From positions 62,001 through 126,000 of the forward strand of contig JAYRYZ010000013.1 in the NCBI GenBank assembly GCA_041916775.1: a DNA stretch of 64,000 nucleotides, read 5' to 3'. This DNA is from UBA2357 sp041916775 (GTDB lineage Bacteria; Pseudomonadota; Gammaproteobacteria; Burkholderiales; Rhodocyclaceae). Of the stretch, positions 33,057 through 41,997 are shown piece after piece (position 1 is the first letter of the stretch; each line of letters starts with the position of its first letter). Made by a program: the position numbers and the translations under genes. The notes under the pieces are model-generated. The model was given only the letters and a program-made list of their open reading frames with translations, did not search any database and was not told the origin of the DNA.

Positions 33057-36000
33057 GTGATGAAGGCGGTGCAATCGCTCTCCCGTCGGATACTGCTGCA
33101 CGTGCTGGTGTGGTACCTCGCGTTGGTCGCATGCGTCGGGGGCTTGTTGCTGTTTCTGGAACTTGAACGGATCGAGGACGACATCGATGCCGAGTTGATC
33201 CAGATACAGGATTCGTTCTCCCGCGGCCTGGAGCAGGCAGTCTGGAACCTCGACCCGGACATGGTCGCGATGCTCGCAACCGGCATACTGCAAGCGCCAG
33301 CCGCTTCCGGAATCAGGATTACCGACGAACGCGGCGCATCCCTGACGAGCGAGGGTACGGTCCCGCGAGCGCTTGCGGAAACCAGCCTGCTGTTCGGTGG
33401 AACACGCATCCATGAAGTGGTGCTGCTTGGCCCCGGCGCGCCCGCCTCGCGACAACCGATCGGTACGCTCGCCATATTCACCGATGCATCCGTGCTCCAG
33501 GAGCGACTGAAGGCCAGCTTCACCTCGATGCTGATCAACACGCTGGTTGTCGGCAGCGGCATGTGGCTGGCACTGTTCCTCGGCATTCGCCGCTACCTCG
33601 GCCGTCCGTTGCTGCAGGTCACCAACGCGATCGCGCGCATGTCGGAGGCGCAGGCTAGCGGGATGCAGGAATCGATCGCGTATGCGCATCGCGACGAGCT
33701 GGGGCTTCTGGTGGGCGCATTGAATCAGATGAATGCGCGGGTGATGCACTCGCGCACCGCACTGGATCAGGCCAACAAGTCGCTGGAAGCGATGGTGCAG
33801 GCTCGTACCGCAGCGCTCGCGGCCGCCACGGAAGAGTCCGAGCGACGTGCCGAGAAGCTGCTTCGCAGCACCCGCCAGTTGCAGTTCATGCTGGATCACA
33901 GCCCGATCGCGGCGCGCATCATGACCATTCCCGCGCGCACCGCAGACCTGAAACTCCTGTTCGCCAACCCCAGCTTCATGCAGTTGTTCCGCCCCGCCTC
34001 GTTCGAGGTCGTGCAGCGTCATCCGCAGGGCATCTATCGTGATCCGGCGGATTTCGCCCGCGCCCATCAGGACATCAGGGCCAACCGGGACATCTCCGGC
34101 GCACGTCTGCTGCCGATGCAGACCTACGACGGGGAGCCACGCTGGATCATGGCTTCCTTCGTGCCGATCATCTTCGATGAGCAGGAATGCGGACTTGCCT
34201 GGTTCTACGACGTCACCGAGTTGCAGGGCGCCCGTGAAGCGGCGGAGCAGGCAGCGCAGACCAAGGCGAGTTTCCTCGCCAACATGAGCCATGAGATCCG
34301 CACCCCGCTCAATGGCATCATCGGGCTGAGCGAGGTGATGATGAAGACCCCGCTGTCACCTCGCCAGCAGGACTTTCTCGCGAAGATCCAGCGTGCCGGC
34401 CTGCATCTGCTCGGCATCATCAACGAGATCCTGGATTTCTCCAAGATCGAGGCCGGCAAGCTGGATGTCGAGAGCGCGCCATTCAGCATCGAGCAGGTCA
34501 TCGGACCTGTCCGCGACATTCTTGCCGAAAAACTGGCCGAGCGCAGCCTGCGCTTCACCATGGAGGTGGATCCTGAAATCCCGACGCGGCTGTATGGCGA
34601 CCCGCTGCGCCTGCGCCAGATTCTGATCAACTACTGCAACAACGCAGTCAAGTTCACCGAACACGGCAGCATACACATCGCACTGCGCGCCGAGGACGTC
34701 ACCCCCACGAGCCTCACACTGCATGCCAGCGTGAGTGACACCGGCATCGGCATGACGGACGAACAGGTGGGTCGGCTCTTCCAGAGTTTCAGCCAGGCCG
34801 ACGCGTCGATCACCCGTCGCTTCGGAGGCACCGGCCTGGGGCTCGCGATCTGCAAGCGCCTGGCCGAGTTGATGGGTGGCTCCGTGGGGGTCCGCTCGAC
34901 CCTGGGCAAGGGCAGCACCTTCTGGTTCACCGCCCGGCTGGCATGGCAAGCCGAGGGCGCTTCCTGCGACGCGTCCGCGCTGCTGATCCTGCTGCCCGAG
35001 GCACGCGCGAACGAGGTGGGTAGCTGGGCTAGCAATTTCGGCTGTACGGTGACGCTGGGCAACCCCTCCATGCCTCGAGAGGAACAACGCACCGCGATAC
35101 TGCACGCGGACGCCGGCCTGGTCGTCACCGAGCCCGCGATCTGGGAGACCATCCGCGCAGCATGGGCAGAGCGGCACATCGATGCACGTACCCGCCCGCT
35201 ACGCCTGCTGCTGCTCGACGACGGCGACGACATGCGCTCACCGCAGGATCTGCCCGGGCACGCCCTGCACCTGCGACACCCTGTCTCCGCGAGCGATTTT
35301 TTCGAGGCGATCTCGCAGCTCCTCGGCAACAGCTTCGTATCACGACTCGGGGACGCACGCGAAGACCCCCGACTCGTGGCCCTGGCGGGCAGCCGCGTTC
35401 TCCTGGTCGAGGACAATGACATCAACCAGCTTGTCGCAGTGGAACTGCTCGAGAGTCATGGCTTCGTCGTCGATGTCGCCGAGAACGGCCACGCCGCGGT
35501 GGAGAAGACTGTCACGACAAGATATGACATTGTGCTCATGGACATGCAGATGCCGATCATGGACGGCGTGACGGCAGCGGTCGAGATCCGCCGCAGACTC
35601 GATGCAGCGACGCTGCCCATCGTCGCGATGACGGCCAACGCCATGTCTGGCGACCGTCGCAAGTGCTATGAGGCGGGCATGCAGGGCTTCATCACCAAGC
35701 CGATCGATACCCACCGCCTCTGGGCAGAGCTCAAAACCTGGATCAAGCCGCGCAAGCCCGCCTATGCCCCTGCCAATGTGACCAGATCCACCGCAGACGC
35801 CGCGGCCACCGGTTCGGCAGAGCCTGTCCCGATGATGATTGCAGGTGACGTCTTGACGCTCACCATCGACGGTCTCGATGTACGCTCAGGTCTCGCGCGC
35901 ACGATGGGACGCAGCGCGCTCTATCTGTCCCTGCTCCGAAAATTCCCGGCCAATCAGGGCGACGCCGTCGTCGCACTCCGAGCAGCGCTCGAGAAGGACG

Positions 36001-36206
36001 ACTGGACGACCGCCGAGCGGATCGCGCATACCCTCAAGGGCGTGGCCGGCACGATAGGCGCCGGTATCTTGCAGGCGCAGGCAGAGGAGTTCGAACATCT
36101 ATTGCGGACGCGCGCCTCACCAGCAACGATCGGCACGGCGCTCGAGCCACTGGGCGCCGAACTCGAGCGCCTCTGCGCTACGCTTCGGCGACTGCCACCC
36201 GGCTGA
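33057..36206 (+). CDS. Hybrid sensor histidine kinase with receiver and HPt domains
   Basis: This is a 1,049-residue inner-membrane protein of BarA-like layout. Transmembrane segments lie near residues 13-33 and 160-180 around a periplasmic sensor. They are followed by HAMP, a PAS-like domain, HisKA (FLANMSHEIRTPLNGIIGLS, His about 412), HATPase (NNAVKFTEHG, GGTGLGLAI), a degenerate receiver-like block, a true receiver (VLLVEDNDIN, LMDMQMPIMDG, Asp about 828) and HPt (IAHTLKGVAGTIGA, His about 991). The start is GTG 33057 or the adjacent ATG 33060. It has no response regulator beside it. The mobile element lies just upstream, so its native promoter may have been displaced. Confidence 0.93.
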   Translation: MMKAVQSLSRRILLHVLVWYLALVACVGGLLLFLELERIEDDIDAELIQIQDSFSRGLEQAVWNLDPDMVAMLATGILQAPAASGIRITDERGASLTSEGTVPRALAETSLLFGGTRIHEVVLLGPGAPASRQPIGTLAIFTDASVLQERLKASFTSMLINTLVVGSGMWLALFLGIRRYLGRPLLQVTNAIARMSEAQASGMQESIAYAHRDELGLLVGALNQMNARVMHSRTALDQANKSLEAMVQARTAALAAATEESERRAEKLLRSTRQLQFMLDHSPIAARIMTIPARTADLKLLFANPSFMQLFRPASFEVVQRHPQGIYRDPADFARAHQDIRANRDISGARLLPMQTYDGEPRWIMASFVPIIFDEQECGLAWFYDVTELQGAREAAEQAAQTKASFLANMSHEIRTPLNGIIGLSEVMMKTPLSPRQQDFLAKIQRAGLHLLGIINEILDFSKIEAGKLDVESAPFSIEQVIGPVRDILAEKLAERSLRFTMEVDPEIPTRLYGDPLRLRQILINYCNNAVKFTEHGSIHIALRAEDVTPTSLTLHASVSDTGIGMTDEQVGRLFQSFSQADASITRRFGGTGLGLAICKRLAELMGGSVGVRSTLGKGSTFWFTARLAWQAEGASCDASALLILLPEARANEVGSWASNFGCTVTLGNPSMPREEQRTAILHADAGLVVTEPAIWETIRAAWAERHIDARTRPLRLLLLDDGDDMRSPQDLPGHALHLRHPVSASDFFEAISQLLGNSFVSRLGDAREDPRLVALAGSRVLLVEDNDINQLVAVELLESHGFVVDVAENGHAAVEKTVTTRYDIVLMDMQMPIMDGVTAAVEIRRRLDAATLPIVAMTANAMSGDRRKCYEAGMQGFITKPIDTHRLWAELKTWIKPRKPAYAPANVTRSTADAAATGSAEPVPMMIAGDVLTLTIDGLDVRSGLARTMGRSALYLSLLRKFPANQGDAVVALRAALEKDDWTTAERIAHTLKGVAGTIGAGILQAQAEEFEHLLRTRASPATIGTALEPLGAELERLCATLRRLPPG

Positions 36207-36237
36207 CGCCTCATGCGCAGACGGGCAGCCTGCCTGC

Positions 36238-37755
36238 TCAGTTTTCCGGGGTCAGCAACGACACCCCCAGCCGCGCACGACGCACAAGCCACGGGCTGGG
36301 GCGGTAGCGCGGATCACGGTAGAAGGCATGCAGCGCATCGAGGATGGCCAGCACGCGCGCAGCGCCCAGCGCATCGCCCCATGCGAGCGGGCCCTTCGGG
36401 TAGCCGAGGCCGAGCGTCACCGCGCTGTCGATGTCCTCTGGCGAAGCAATGCGTTGCTGCGCAATGTCGCAAGCGATGTTGACGATCATCGCCAGCACCC
36501 GCTGCACGACGAAACCCGGGCTGTCGTGGATCCGCTCCACCGCATGCCCCGCCGCGGCGAGCGCAGCCCAGGCCGCCTGCAGCATCTCCGGGCGGGTGAC
36601 CGGCGTGCCCATGATCGTGGTCGTGCCGCCCGCAATGAGTCCATCCACCGCGACCGTGCGCGCCGGATCGAGGCCCGCTTCGAGCGCGGTGCTGGTGGCG
36701 TCGGTGCCGAGCGGGAACACCAGGCACAGCGCCTCCGGCCCGGGCGCGGCGCCGGTGTCCAACGGTACGCCCGCCTGTGCGAGACGCGCGGCGACGCCGA
36801 CGCCCATCGCGCATGGGGCGCACCATACCGGCGTCACGCCCAACGCCGGCGCGACGGGCGGCGGGGAAGTTTGCGCCTTGCCCTCTTCATACACGTAGAA
36901 ACCCTGGCCGGTCTTGCGCCCGAGCAGCCCGGCGGCGAGGCGCTGGCGTGCGATCGGCGAGGGCCGGTAGCGCGGCTCCTGGTAATACTGGTCGTGGATG
37001 GACTCCATCACCGGCTGCGACACGTCCAGCCCGGTGAGGTCCAGGAGTTCGAACGGCCCGAGGCGGAAACCAGCAACGCCCTTCAGGATACGGTCCACCG
37101 TGTGGAAATCGACAATCCCCTCGCCGACGATGCGCAGCGCCTCGGTGAGATAGCCACGCCCCGCGTGGTTCACGATGAAACCCGGCGTGTCCTTCGCCCG
37201 CACCGGGGTGTGGCCCATGCGCCGCGCGAGCACCATCAGCGCGTCGCCCACCCAGGCCGCGCCGCGCACGCCGTCGATGACCTCGACCACCTTCATCAGC
37301 GGCACCGGACTGAAGAAGTGGAAGCCGCCGACCCGCTGCGGGCGGCGACACGCCGCCGCGATCGCGGTTACCGACAGGGAGGAGGTGTTGGTTGCGAGCA
37401 CACAGTCCTCGCCCACCACGTTCTCCAGCGATGCGAACAGCGCGCGCTTCGCGTCGAGGTTCTCGACGATGGCCTCGATCACCACGTCGCAACCCGCGAG
37501 ATCATCCAATCCGGTCGCGACCGCAAGCCGGGCGACGGCTGCGGTGGCAGCTTCCGCGGCAAGCTTGCCCTTTGCCGCCAGCATCGTGAATGTCTCGCCG
37601 AGTGCAGCACACGCCTCCTCGGCCGCGCCCTCGCGCGCATCGAACAGCACCACGCCGACGCCGGCCTGCGCGGCGATCTGCGCGATGCCACGCCCCATCA
37701 GACCGGCACCGACGATGCCCACCAACACGTCATCACGATCCGCGTTCAGCATCAT
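36238..37755 (-). CDS. 3-hydroxyacyl-CoA dehydrogenase (PaaH-like)
   Basis: The 505-residue NAD-dependent enzyme oxidises 3-hydroxyacyl-CoA to 3-oxoacyl-CoA. VGIVGAGLMGRGIAQIAAQA at the start is the Rossmann dinucleotide loop, NTSSLSVTAIAAA and FHFFSPVPLMKVVEVI hold the active-site His region, and a duplicated C-terminal helical domain gives the long PaaH form. I take ATG 37755, sharing one base with the preceding stop, over the TTG one codon earlier. It ends the beta-oxidation tail of the CHC operon and is suited to dicarboxyl-CoA such as 3-hydroxypimelyl-CoA, which is an inference from context. Confidence 0.9.
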   Translation of the reverse strand: MMLNADRDDVLVGIVGAGLMGRGIAQIAAQAGVGVVLFDAREGAAEEACAALGETFTMLAAKGKLAAEAATAAVARLAVATGLDDLAGCDVVIEAIVENLDAKRALFASLENVVGEDCVLATNTSSLSVTAIAAACRRPQRVGGFHFFSPVPLMKVVEVIDGVRGAAWVGDALMVLARRMGHTPVRAKDTPGFIVNHAGRGYLTEALRIVGEGIVDFHTVDRILKGVAGFRLGPFELLDLTGLDVSQPVMESIHDQYYQEPRYRPSPIARQRLAAGLLGRKTGQGFYVYEEGKAQTSPPPVAPALGVTPVWCAPCAMGVGVAARLAQAGVPLDTGAAPGPEALCLVFPLGTDATSTALEAGLDPARTVAVDGLIAGGTTTIMGTPVTRPEMLQAAWAALAAAGHAVERIHDSPGFVVQRVLAMIVNIACDIAQQRIASPEDIDSAVTLGLGYPKGPLAWGDALGAARVLAILDALHAFYRDPRYRPSPWLVRRARLGVSLLTPEN

Positions 37756-38525
37756 CAACGCCCCTTGAACTGCGGTTTGCGTTTCTCCAGGAAGGCCTGC
37801 ATGCCCTCGCGCTTGTCATCACTCGCGAACAGCAACTGGAAGGCCTTGCGCTCGAGCATCAGCGCAGTCTCGAGCGAGGCATCCTGGCCGGCGAGCAGCA
37901 CCTCCTTGATCTGCACGACCGCGAGCGGCGGCAGTGCCGCGATCTCGCGCGCCAGTGCGAGCGCGCGGCTCATCACCTCGGCGTCGGGCACGACTTCGCT
38001 CACCAGCCCGATCGCGCTCGCTTCCGCAGCCGGAATCGCCTGTCCGGTCAGCAGCAAGCGGAAGGCCTTGAATTTGCCGACCGCACGCGCAAGGCGTTGC
38101 GTACCCCCCGCGCCGGGGATGATGCCGACCTTGACCTCGGGCTGGCCGAACTGCGCGCCTTCGCCGGCGATGATGATGTCGGCGTGCATCGCGAGCTCGC
38201 AGCCGCCGCCGAGCGCGTAGCCATTCACCGCCGCGATCACCGGCTTCGGGCAGGCGGCGATGGTGTGCCACATGCGCTGGTTGTTCAGCAGCAGGATGTC
38301 GATCGGGGTGCTCTCCGCCATTGCACGGAGATCGGCGCCGGCGGCAAAGACCTTGTCGCCGCCGGTAAGGATGATGACCCGCAGGGTGTCATCGACGCTC
38401 AACGCCGCGAAATGCGCCGCGAGCTGCTGGCGCACCGCCTGGCTCAACGCGTTGCGTGCCTCCGGCCGGTTCAATCTCACCACGGCGATCCCCGCTTCCG
38501 GGCGCTCGACGATGACCTCGTCCAT
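37755..38525 (-). CDS. Enoyl-CoA hydratase/isomerase
   Basis: This is a 256-residue crotonase-family enzyme. GGDKVFAAGADLRAM forms the oxyanion-hole strand, and GYALGGGCELAM and PEVKVGIIPGAGGTQRL carry the two glutamates used in hydration. LEKRKPQFKGR ends the protein as in PaaF-like hydratases. It overlaps the dehydrogenase start. Together with that gene it can perform the two steps after dehydrogenation of pimeloyl-CoA. It is distinct from BadK at 50605. Confidence 0.92.
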   Translation of the reverse strand: MDEVIVERPEAGIAVVRLNRPEARNALSQAVRQQLAAHFAALSVDDTLRVIILTGGDKVFAAGADLRAMAESTPIDILLLNNQRMWHTIAACPKPVIAAVNGYALGGGCELAMHADIIIAGEGAQFGQPEVKVGIIPGAGGTQRLARAVGKFKAFRLLLTGQAIPAAEASAIGLVSEVVPDAEVMSRALALAREIAALPPLAVVQIKEVLLAGQDASLETALMLERKAFQLLFASDDKREGMQAFLEKRKPQFKGR

Positions 38526-38569
38526 GTTGTTCTCCTGCTTGTACGCCTGTGCGCACGTTGCTCCGGGCT

Positions 38570-38612
38570 ATGTGCGTTATCTTAGAATATTTTATAGTTA
38601 AACTGTTTGTCG
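38570..38612 (-). promoter_or_regulatory. AT-rich promoter-like region before the hydratase gene
   Basis: The 115 bases between the nitroreductase and hydratase genes include an AT-rich block (TTATCTTAGAATATTTTATA, + strand) unlike its GC-rich surroundings. On the minus strand TCGACA and TATTCT are 18 bases apart. An internal promoter for the last two genes is possible. Confidence 0.3.
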
Positions 38613-38640
38613 ATGGGCGACTCGTGTCCAATCCGCCAAC

Positions 38641-39348
38641 CTATCGGTGCCACACGGTGAATTCGTCCGGCGCCGCGCGCTCGCTGACGAGGGTGTTTTC
38701 GGCTGCCGACGGGTCCGGGTAGCCGAGCGCAATGCCGCACACCACCTGCTCCTCCGGCGGAAGCGCCAGCACCTCGCCGATGATGCGGTGATAGTCGATC
38801 CACGCCGCCTGCGGGCACGTACCCAAGCCACGCGCCTCGGCCGCTAGCATCACGTTCTGCAGGAACATGCCGTAGTCCAGCCAGCTGCCTTGGCCCATGC
38901 GCCGGTCTATCGTGAACATCAGCCCGACCGGCGCACCGAAGAAGGTGAAGTTCTTGCGATGCTGCGCCTTCATGCGCGGGCCATCGCCCTTGGCGATCCC
39001 GAGGAGGCCGTAGAGATCCCAGCCCACCTTGCGACGACGTCCGAGGTAAGGTTCGAAGAACTCGGGCGGGTAGTAGTCGTACTCGGGCCTGTGGCTGCCA
39101 TCGGCCGCATCGAAGGCCGCGCAGGTCGCCTCCACGAGGCGCGCCAGCGTCGTGCCCTGCAGCACATGTACCCGCCACGGCTGGGTGTTGGTGCCTGATG
39201 GCGCACGCGCGGCAACGGCGAGGAGGTCGCGCACGGTGTCGTCCGCGACGGGTTCTGGCAGAAAGGCGCGGACGGAGCGTCGGGCGCGCATCACGCCATC
39301 CACGGCAGAGATGATCTGGTCGCGGTTCAGCATGGTTTCGGTTCGCAT
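38641..39348 (-). CDS. Nitroreductase-family flavoprotein
   Basis: The 235-residue FMN-dependent oxidoreductase has RARRSVRAFLPEPV (FMN phosphate contact) near residue 22 and ARAPSGTNTQPWRVHVL, the classical nitroreductase start motif. GLGTCPQAAW lies at the re-face site. It is 38 bases after livM in the same direction, inside the CHC gene set, where no step is known to need it. It may act on an enoyl- or quinone-type intermediate or simply be a passenger. ATG 39333 is an alternative start. Confidence 0.9.
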   Translation of the reverse strand: MRTETMLNRDQIISAVDGVMRARRSVRAFLPEPVADDTVRDLLAVAARAPSGTNTQPWRVHVLQGTTLARLVEATCAAFDAADGSHRPEYDYYPPEFFEPYLGRRRKVGWDLYGLLGIAKGDGPRMKAQHRKNFTFFGAPVGLMFTIDRRMGQGSWLDYGMFLQNVMLAAEARGLGTCPQAAWIDYHRIIGEVLALPPEEQVVCGIALGYPDPSAAENTLVSERAAPDEFTVWHR

Positions 39349-39386
39349 GGATTACTTTCTCCTGAGGCAAGGCAAGAGCGTACCTG

Positions 39387-40328
39387 TCAGCGCACCTTCT
39401 CGCCGATCATGCGCTTGTAGAGCGCGATGCCCTCACCGACGATACCGCGGCGGAACACCAGCACGCAGAACACGAACAGCCCGCCCATGATCACCGTGAC
39501 CAACGCGCCGACCTTGTCGGACAGCTCGGTCTGCAGCGTGACGACAACGGCAGCGCCCACGACCGGGCCGAATACGGTGCCCATGCCGCCGAGCAGGGTC
39601 ATCAGCACCACCTCGCCCGAGGTGTGCCAGTGCACATCCGACAGCGTGGCGAAGCCGAACAGCAGCGTCTTCAGCGATCCCGCCAGGCCGGCGATCGCGG
39701 CCGAAAGCACGAAGGCGAGCAGCTTGTAGCGATCGACGTCGTAGCCGAGCGAGATCGCGCGCGGCTCGTTCTCGCGGATCGCTTTCAGCGTCTGGCCGAA
39801 GGGAGAATGGATGGTGCGCTGGATGAGCCAGAACGCGGCGGCGAAGAGCGCGACGAACACGTAATAGAGCGCGAAGTCGTCGGCGAGGTCGATGCCGAAC
39901 AGGCTGCCGCGCGGCACCCCCTGCAGGCCATCCTCACCGCCGGTGAAGGGTGCCTGCAGATAGATGAAATACATCAACTGCGCAAGCGCGAGCGTGATCA
40001 TCGCGAAGTAGATGCCCTGGCGGCGGATCGCGAGCGCACCGATCACCCAGCCGAGCGCGCCCGCCGCGAGCGTGCCGAGCACGATGCCGGCGAGCGGCGG
40101 CAAGCCCCAGACCTTCAGCGCGTGGCCGGAGAGGTAACCCGCGGTGCCGAGGAAGACCGCGTGGCCGAACGAGAGCAGGCCGGTATAGCCGAGCAGCAGG
40201 TTGAAGGCGCAGGCGAAGAGTGCGAAGCACAGCACCTTCATGATCAGCACCGGGTAAATCAGCGCCGGGGCGATGAGCAGCAGGCCGAGCCCGGCGAGAT
40301 AGGCAGCGTTGGTTCGGGCGTTCATCAT
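39387..40328 (-). CDS. livM: Branched-chain-type ABC transporter permease LivM
   Basis: This is a 313-residue inner-membrane permease with about eight hydrophobic segments. FNLLLGYTGLLSFGHAVFLG is the typical LivM motif and RAIRENEPRAISLGYDV-like text (LKAIRENEPRAISLGYDVDR) the cytoplasmic loop that contacts the ATPases. The start MMNARTNAAYL at 40328 overlaps the livH stop, so a much longer frame that reads through livH is rejected. With LivH, LivG, LivF and the binding protein at 47694 it probably imports cyclohexanecarboxylate or a related acid. Confidence 0.93.
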   Translation of the reverse strand: MMNARTNAAYLAGLGLLLIAPALIYPVLIMKVLCFALFACAFNLLLGYTGLLSFGHAVFLGTAGYLSGHALKVWGLPPLAGIVLGTLAAGALGWVIGALAIRRQGIYFAMITLALAQLMYFIYLQAPFTGGEDGLQGVPRGSLFGIDLADDFALYYVFVALFAAAFWLIQRTIHSPFGQTLKAIRENEPRAISLGYDVDRYKLLAFVLSAAIAGLAGSLKTLLFGFATLSDVHWHTSGEVVLMTLLGGMGTVFGPVVGAAVVVTLQTELSDKVGALVTVIMGGLFVFCVLVFRRGIVGEGIALYKRMIGEKVR

Positions 40329-41212
40329 TTCTCCTTGCCGAACAGGCCGGCGGGGCGCAGCAGCAGCACGATGACCATGACGACGAAGACCACCGTCGAG
40401 CTGGCCTCCGCATAAAAGACCTTGGTGAGCCCCTCTACGAGACCGAGCCCGAGCCCGGTCAGCACCGAGCCGAGGATGGAGCCCATGCCGCCGATCACGA
40501 CCACCGCGAACACGGTGATGATCATGTTTGAGCTCATCAGCGGGCTGACCTGGGTGGTGGGCGCAGCCAGCACTCCCGCGAGCCCGGCAAGTGCCGCGCC
40601 GAACGCGAAGGTGAGCATCACCATGATCGGCACGTTGATGCCGAAGGCCTGGGTCAGCTGCGGGTTCTCGGTGGCTGCGCGCAGATAGGCGCCCAGCCGC
40701 GTCTTCTCGATCACATACCAGGTGGCAAGGCACACCGCGAGCGAGATCACGATGACCCAGGCTCGATACTTGGGCAGGAACATGAAGCCCAGATTGATCG
40801 CACCGTTGAGCTCCGCGGGAATGGAGTAGGGCTGACCCGCGACGCCGAAGAAGTGGCGGAACACGCCACCGATGATGAGCGCGAGGCCGAAGGTGAGCAA
40901 CAGGCCGTAGAGTGGGTCGAGCTTGTAGATCCAGCGCAGCAGGAAGCGCTCGATGACGACGCCGAACGCGCCCACCAGCAGCGGCACCAGCAGCAGCGAC
41001 CACCAGTAGCCGATGCCGAGGTAGGCACCCGCCATCCAGGCGAACATCGCGCCCATCATGTACATCGCGCCGTGGGCGAAGTTGATGATGTGCAGCATGC
41101 CGAAGATCACCGCCAGCCCCAGGCTCAGCAGCGCGTAGAAGGATCCGTTCACCAGGCCCAGCATGAGCTGGCCGAGGAGCGCGGGCAGGGGTACCCCGAA
41201 GATGTCGATCAT
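40325..41212 (-). CDS. livH: Branched-chain-type ABC transporter permease LivH
   Basis: The 295-residue permease starts MIDIFGVPLPALLGQLMLGL, then VNGSFYALLSLGLAVIFGML, the first transmembrane helices and the conserved 'GLAVIFG...NFAHGA' motif. AFGAALAGLAGVLAAPTTQV is the EAA-like loop region. The protein is hydrophobic throughout. It is coupled to livM by an ATGA overlap and follows livF by 73 bases. Confidence 0.93.
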   Translation of the reverse strand: MIDIFGVPLPALLGQLMLGLVNGSFYALLSLGLAVIFGMLHIINFAHGAMYMMGAMFAWMAGAYLGIGYWWSLLLVPLLVGAFGVVIERFLLRWIYKLDPLYGLLLTFGLALIIGGVFRHFFGVAGQPYSIPAELNGAINLGFMFLPKYRAWVIVISLAVCLATWYVIEKTRLGAYLRAATENPQLTQAFGINVPIMVMLTFAFGAALAGLAGVLAAPTTQVSPLMSSNMIITVFAVVVIGGMGSILGSVLTGLGLGLVEGLTKVFYAEASSTVVFVVMVIVLLLRPAGLFGKEK

Positions 41213-41285
41213 GTGGCGGGTCTCCATTCGAATGCAGGTTGCGCCGCACCTGTGCGATGCCGGTGCAGGCATGGGTTGCGCGTGC

Positions 41286-41996
41286 TCATACGCCGAGCAT
41301 GGCTTGCAGCGTGTCCATGTTGTCGGCGAGCTCGTGCTGGGCGATCTCCATCGCGATCTGCCCGTGCTCGACGACGAACATGCGATCGGCGAGCGGGGCT
41401 GCGAAACGGAAGTTCTGCTCGACCAGCACGATGGTGTAGTCGCGCGCCTTGAGCTGACGGATCACCTCGGCAAGCTTCTGCACGATCACCGGCGCAAGGC
41501 CCTCCGAGATCTCGTCGAGCAGCAGCAGGCGCGCGCCGGTGCGCAGGATGCGCGCCATCGCCAGCATCTGCTGCTCGCCGCCGGAGAGGCGCGTACCCTG
41601 GCTGTGGCGGCGCTCGGCGAGGTTGGGGAACATCGCGTAGAGCGCCTCGAGGCTCATCCCGCCACTGGTGAGACGCGGCGGCAGCAGCAGGTTCTCCTCG
41701 GTGGTGAGGGCCGAGAATATGCCGCGCTCCTCGGGGCAATAGCCCACACCGAGTTGCGCGATGCGGTGCGGCGCCATGTTGATCGCCTCACGCCCGTTGA
41801 TCATGATCGAGCCGGTGCGCTTGCCGGTGAGCCCCATCAGCGCACGCAGCGTGGTGGTGCGCCCGGCGCCGTTGCGCCCGAGCAGGCTCACGCACTCGCC
41901 GCGCCGTACGGTGAAATCCATGCCGTGCAGGATGTGGGATTCGCCGTAGAACGCATGCAGGCGCTCGACGCGCAGGTATTCGGTCTTCGCGCTCAT
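41286..41996 (-). CDS. livF: Branched-chain-type ABC transporter ATPase LivF, Walker A Lys replaced by Arg
   Basis: This is a 236-residue ATPase. The Walker A motif reads GRNGAGRTTTL (residues 40-50), with Arg46 where Lys normally binds the ATP phosphates. The signature LSGGEQQMLAMARIL and Walker B LLLLDEISEGLAP are intact. I believe this Arg form occurs in some betaproteobacterial LivF proteins, but I cannot confirm it here. LivG has a normal Walker A, so transport could rely on it for one site. One base separates it from livG. Confidence 0.92.
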   Translation of the reverse strand: MSAKTEYLRVERLHAFYGESHILHGMDFTVRRGECVSLLGRNGAGRTTTLRALMGLTGKRTGSIMINGREAINMAPHRIAQLGVGYCPEERGIFSALTTEENLLLPPRLTSGGMSLEALYAMFPNLAERRHSQGTRLSGGEQQMLAMARILRTGARLLLLDEISEGLAPVIVQKLAEVIRQLKARDYTIVLVEQNFRFAAPLADRMFVVEHGQIAMEIAQHELADNMDTLQAMLGV

Positions 41997-41997
41997 C

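Noticed and set aside
39387..41249. A 620-codon open frame covering livM and most of livH
   Set aside because: The first half is livH read in a wrong frame (Arg/His/Ala-rich, no membrane helices). The real livM begins at 40328 with an ATGA overlap to livH.
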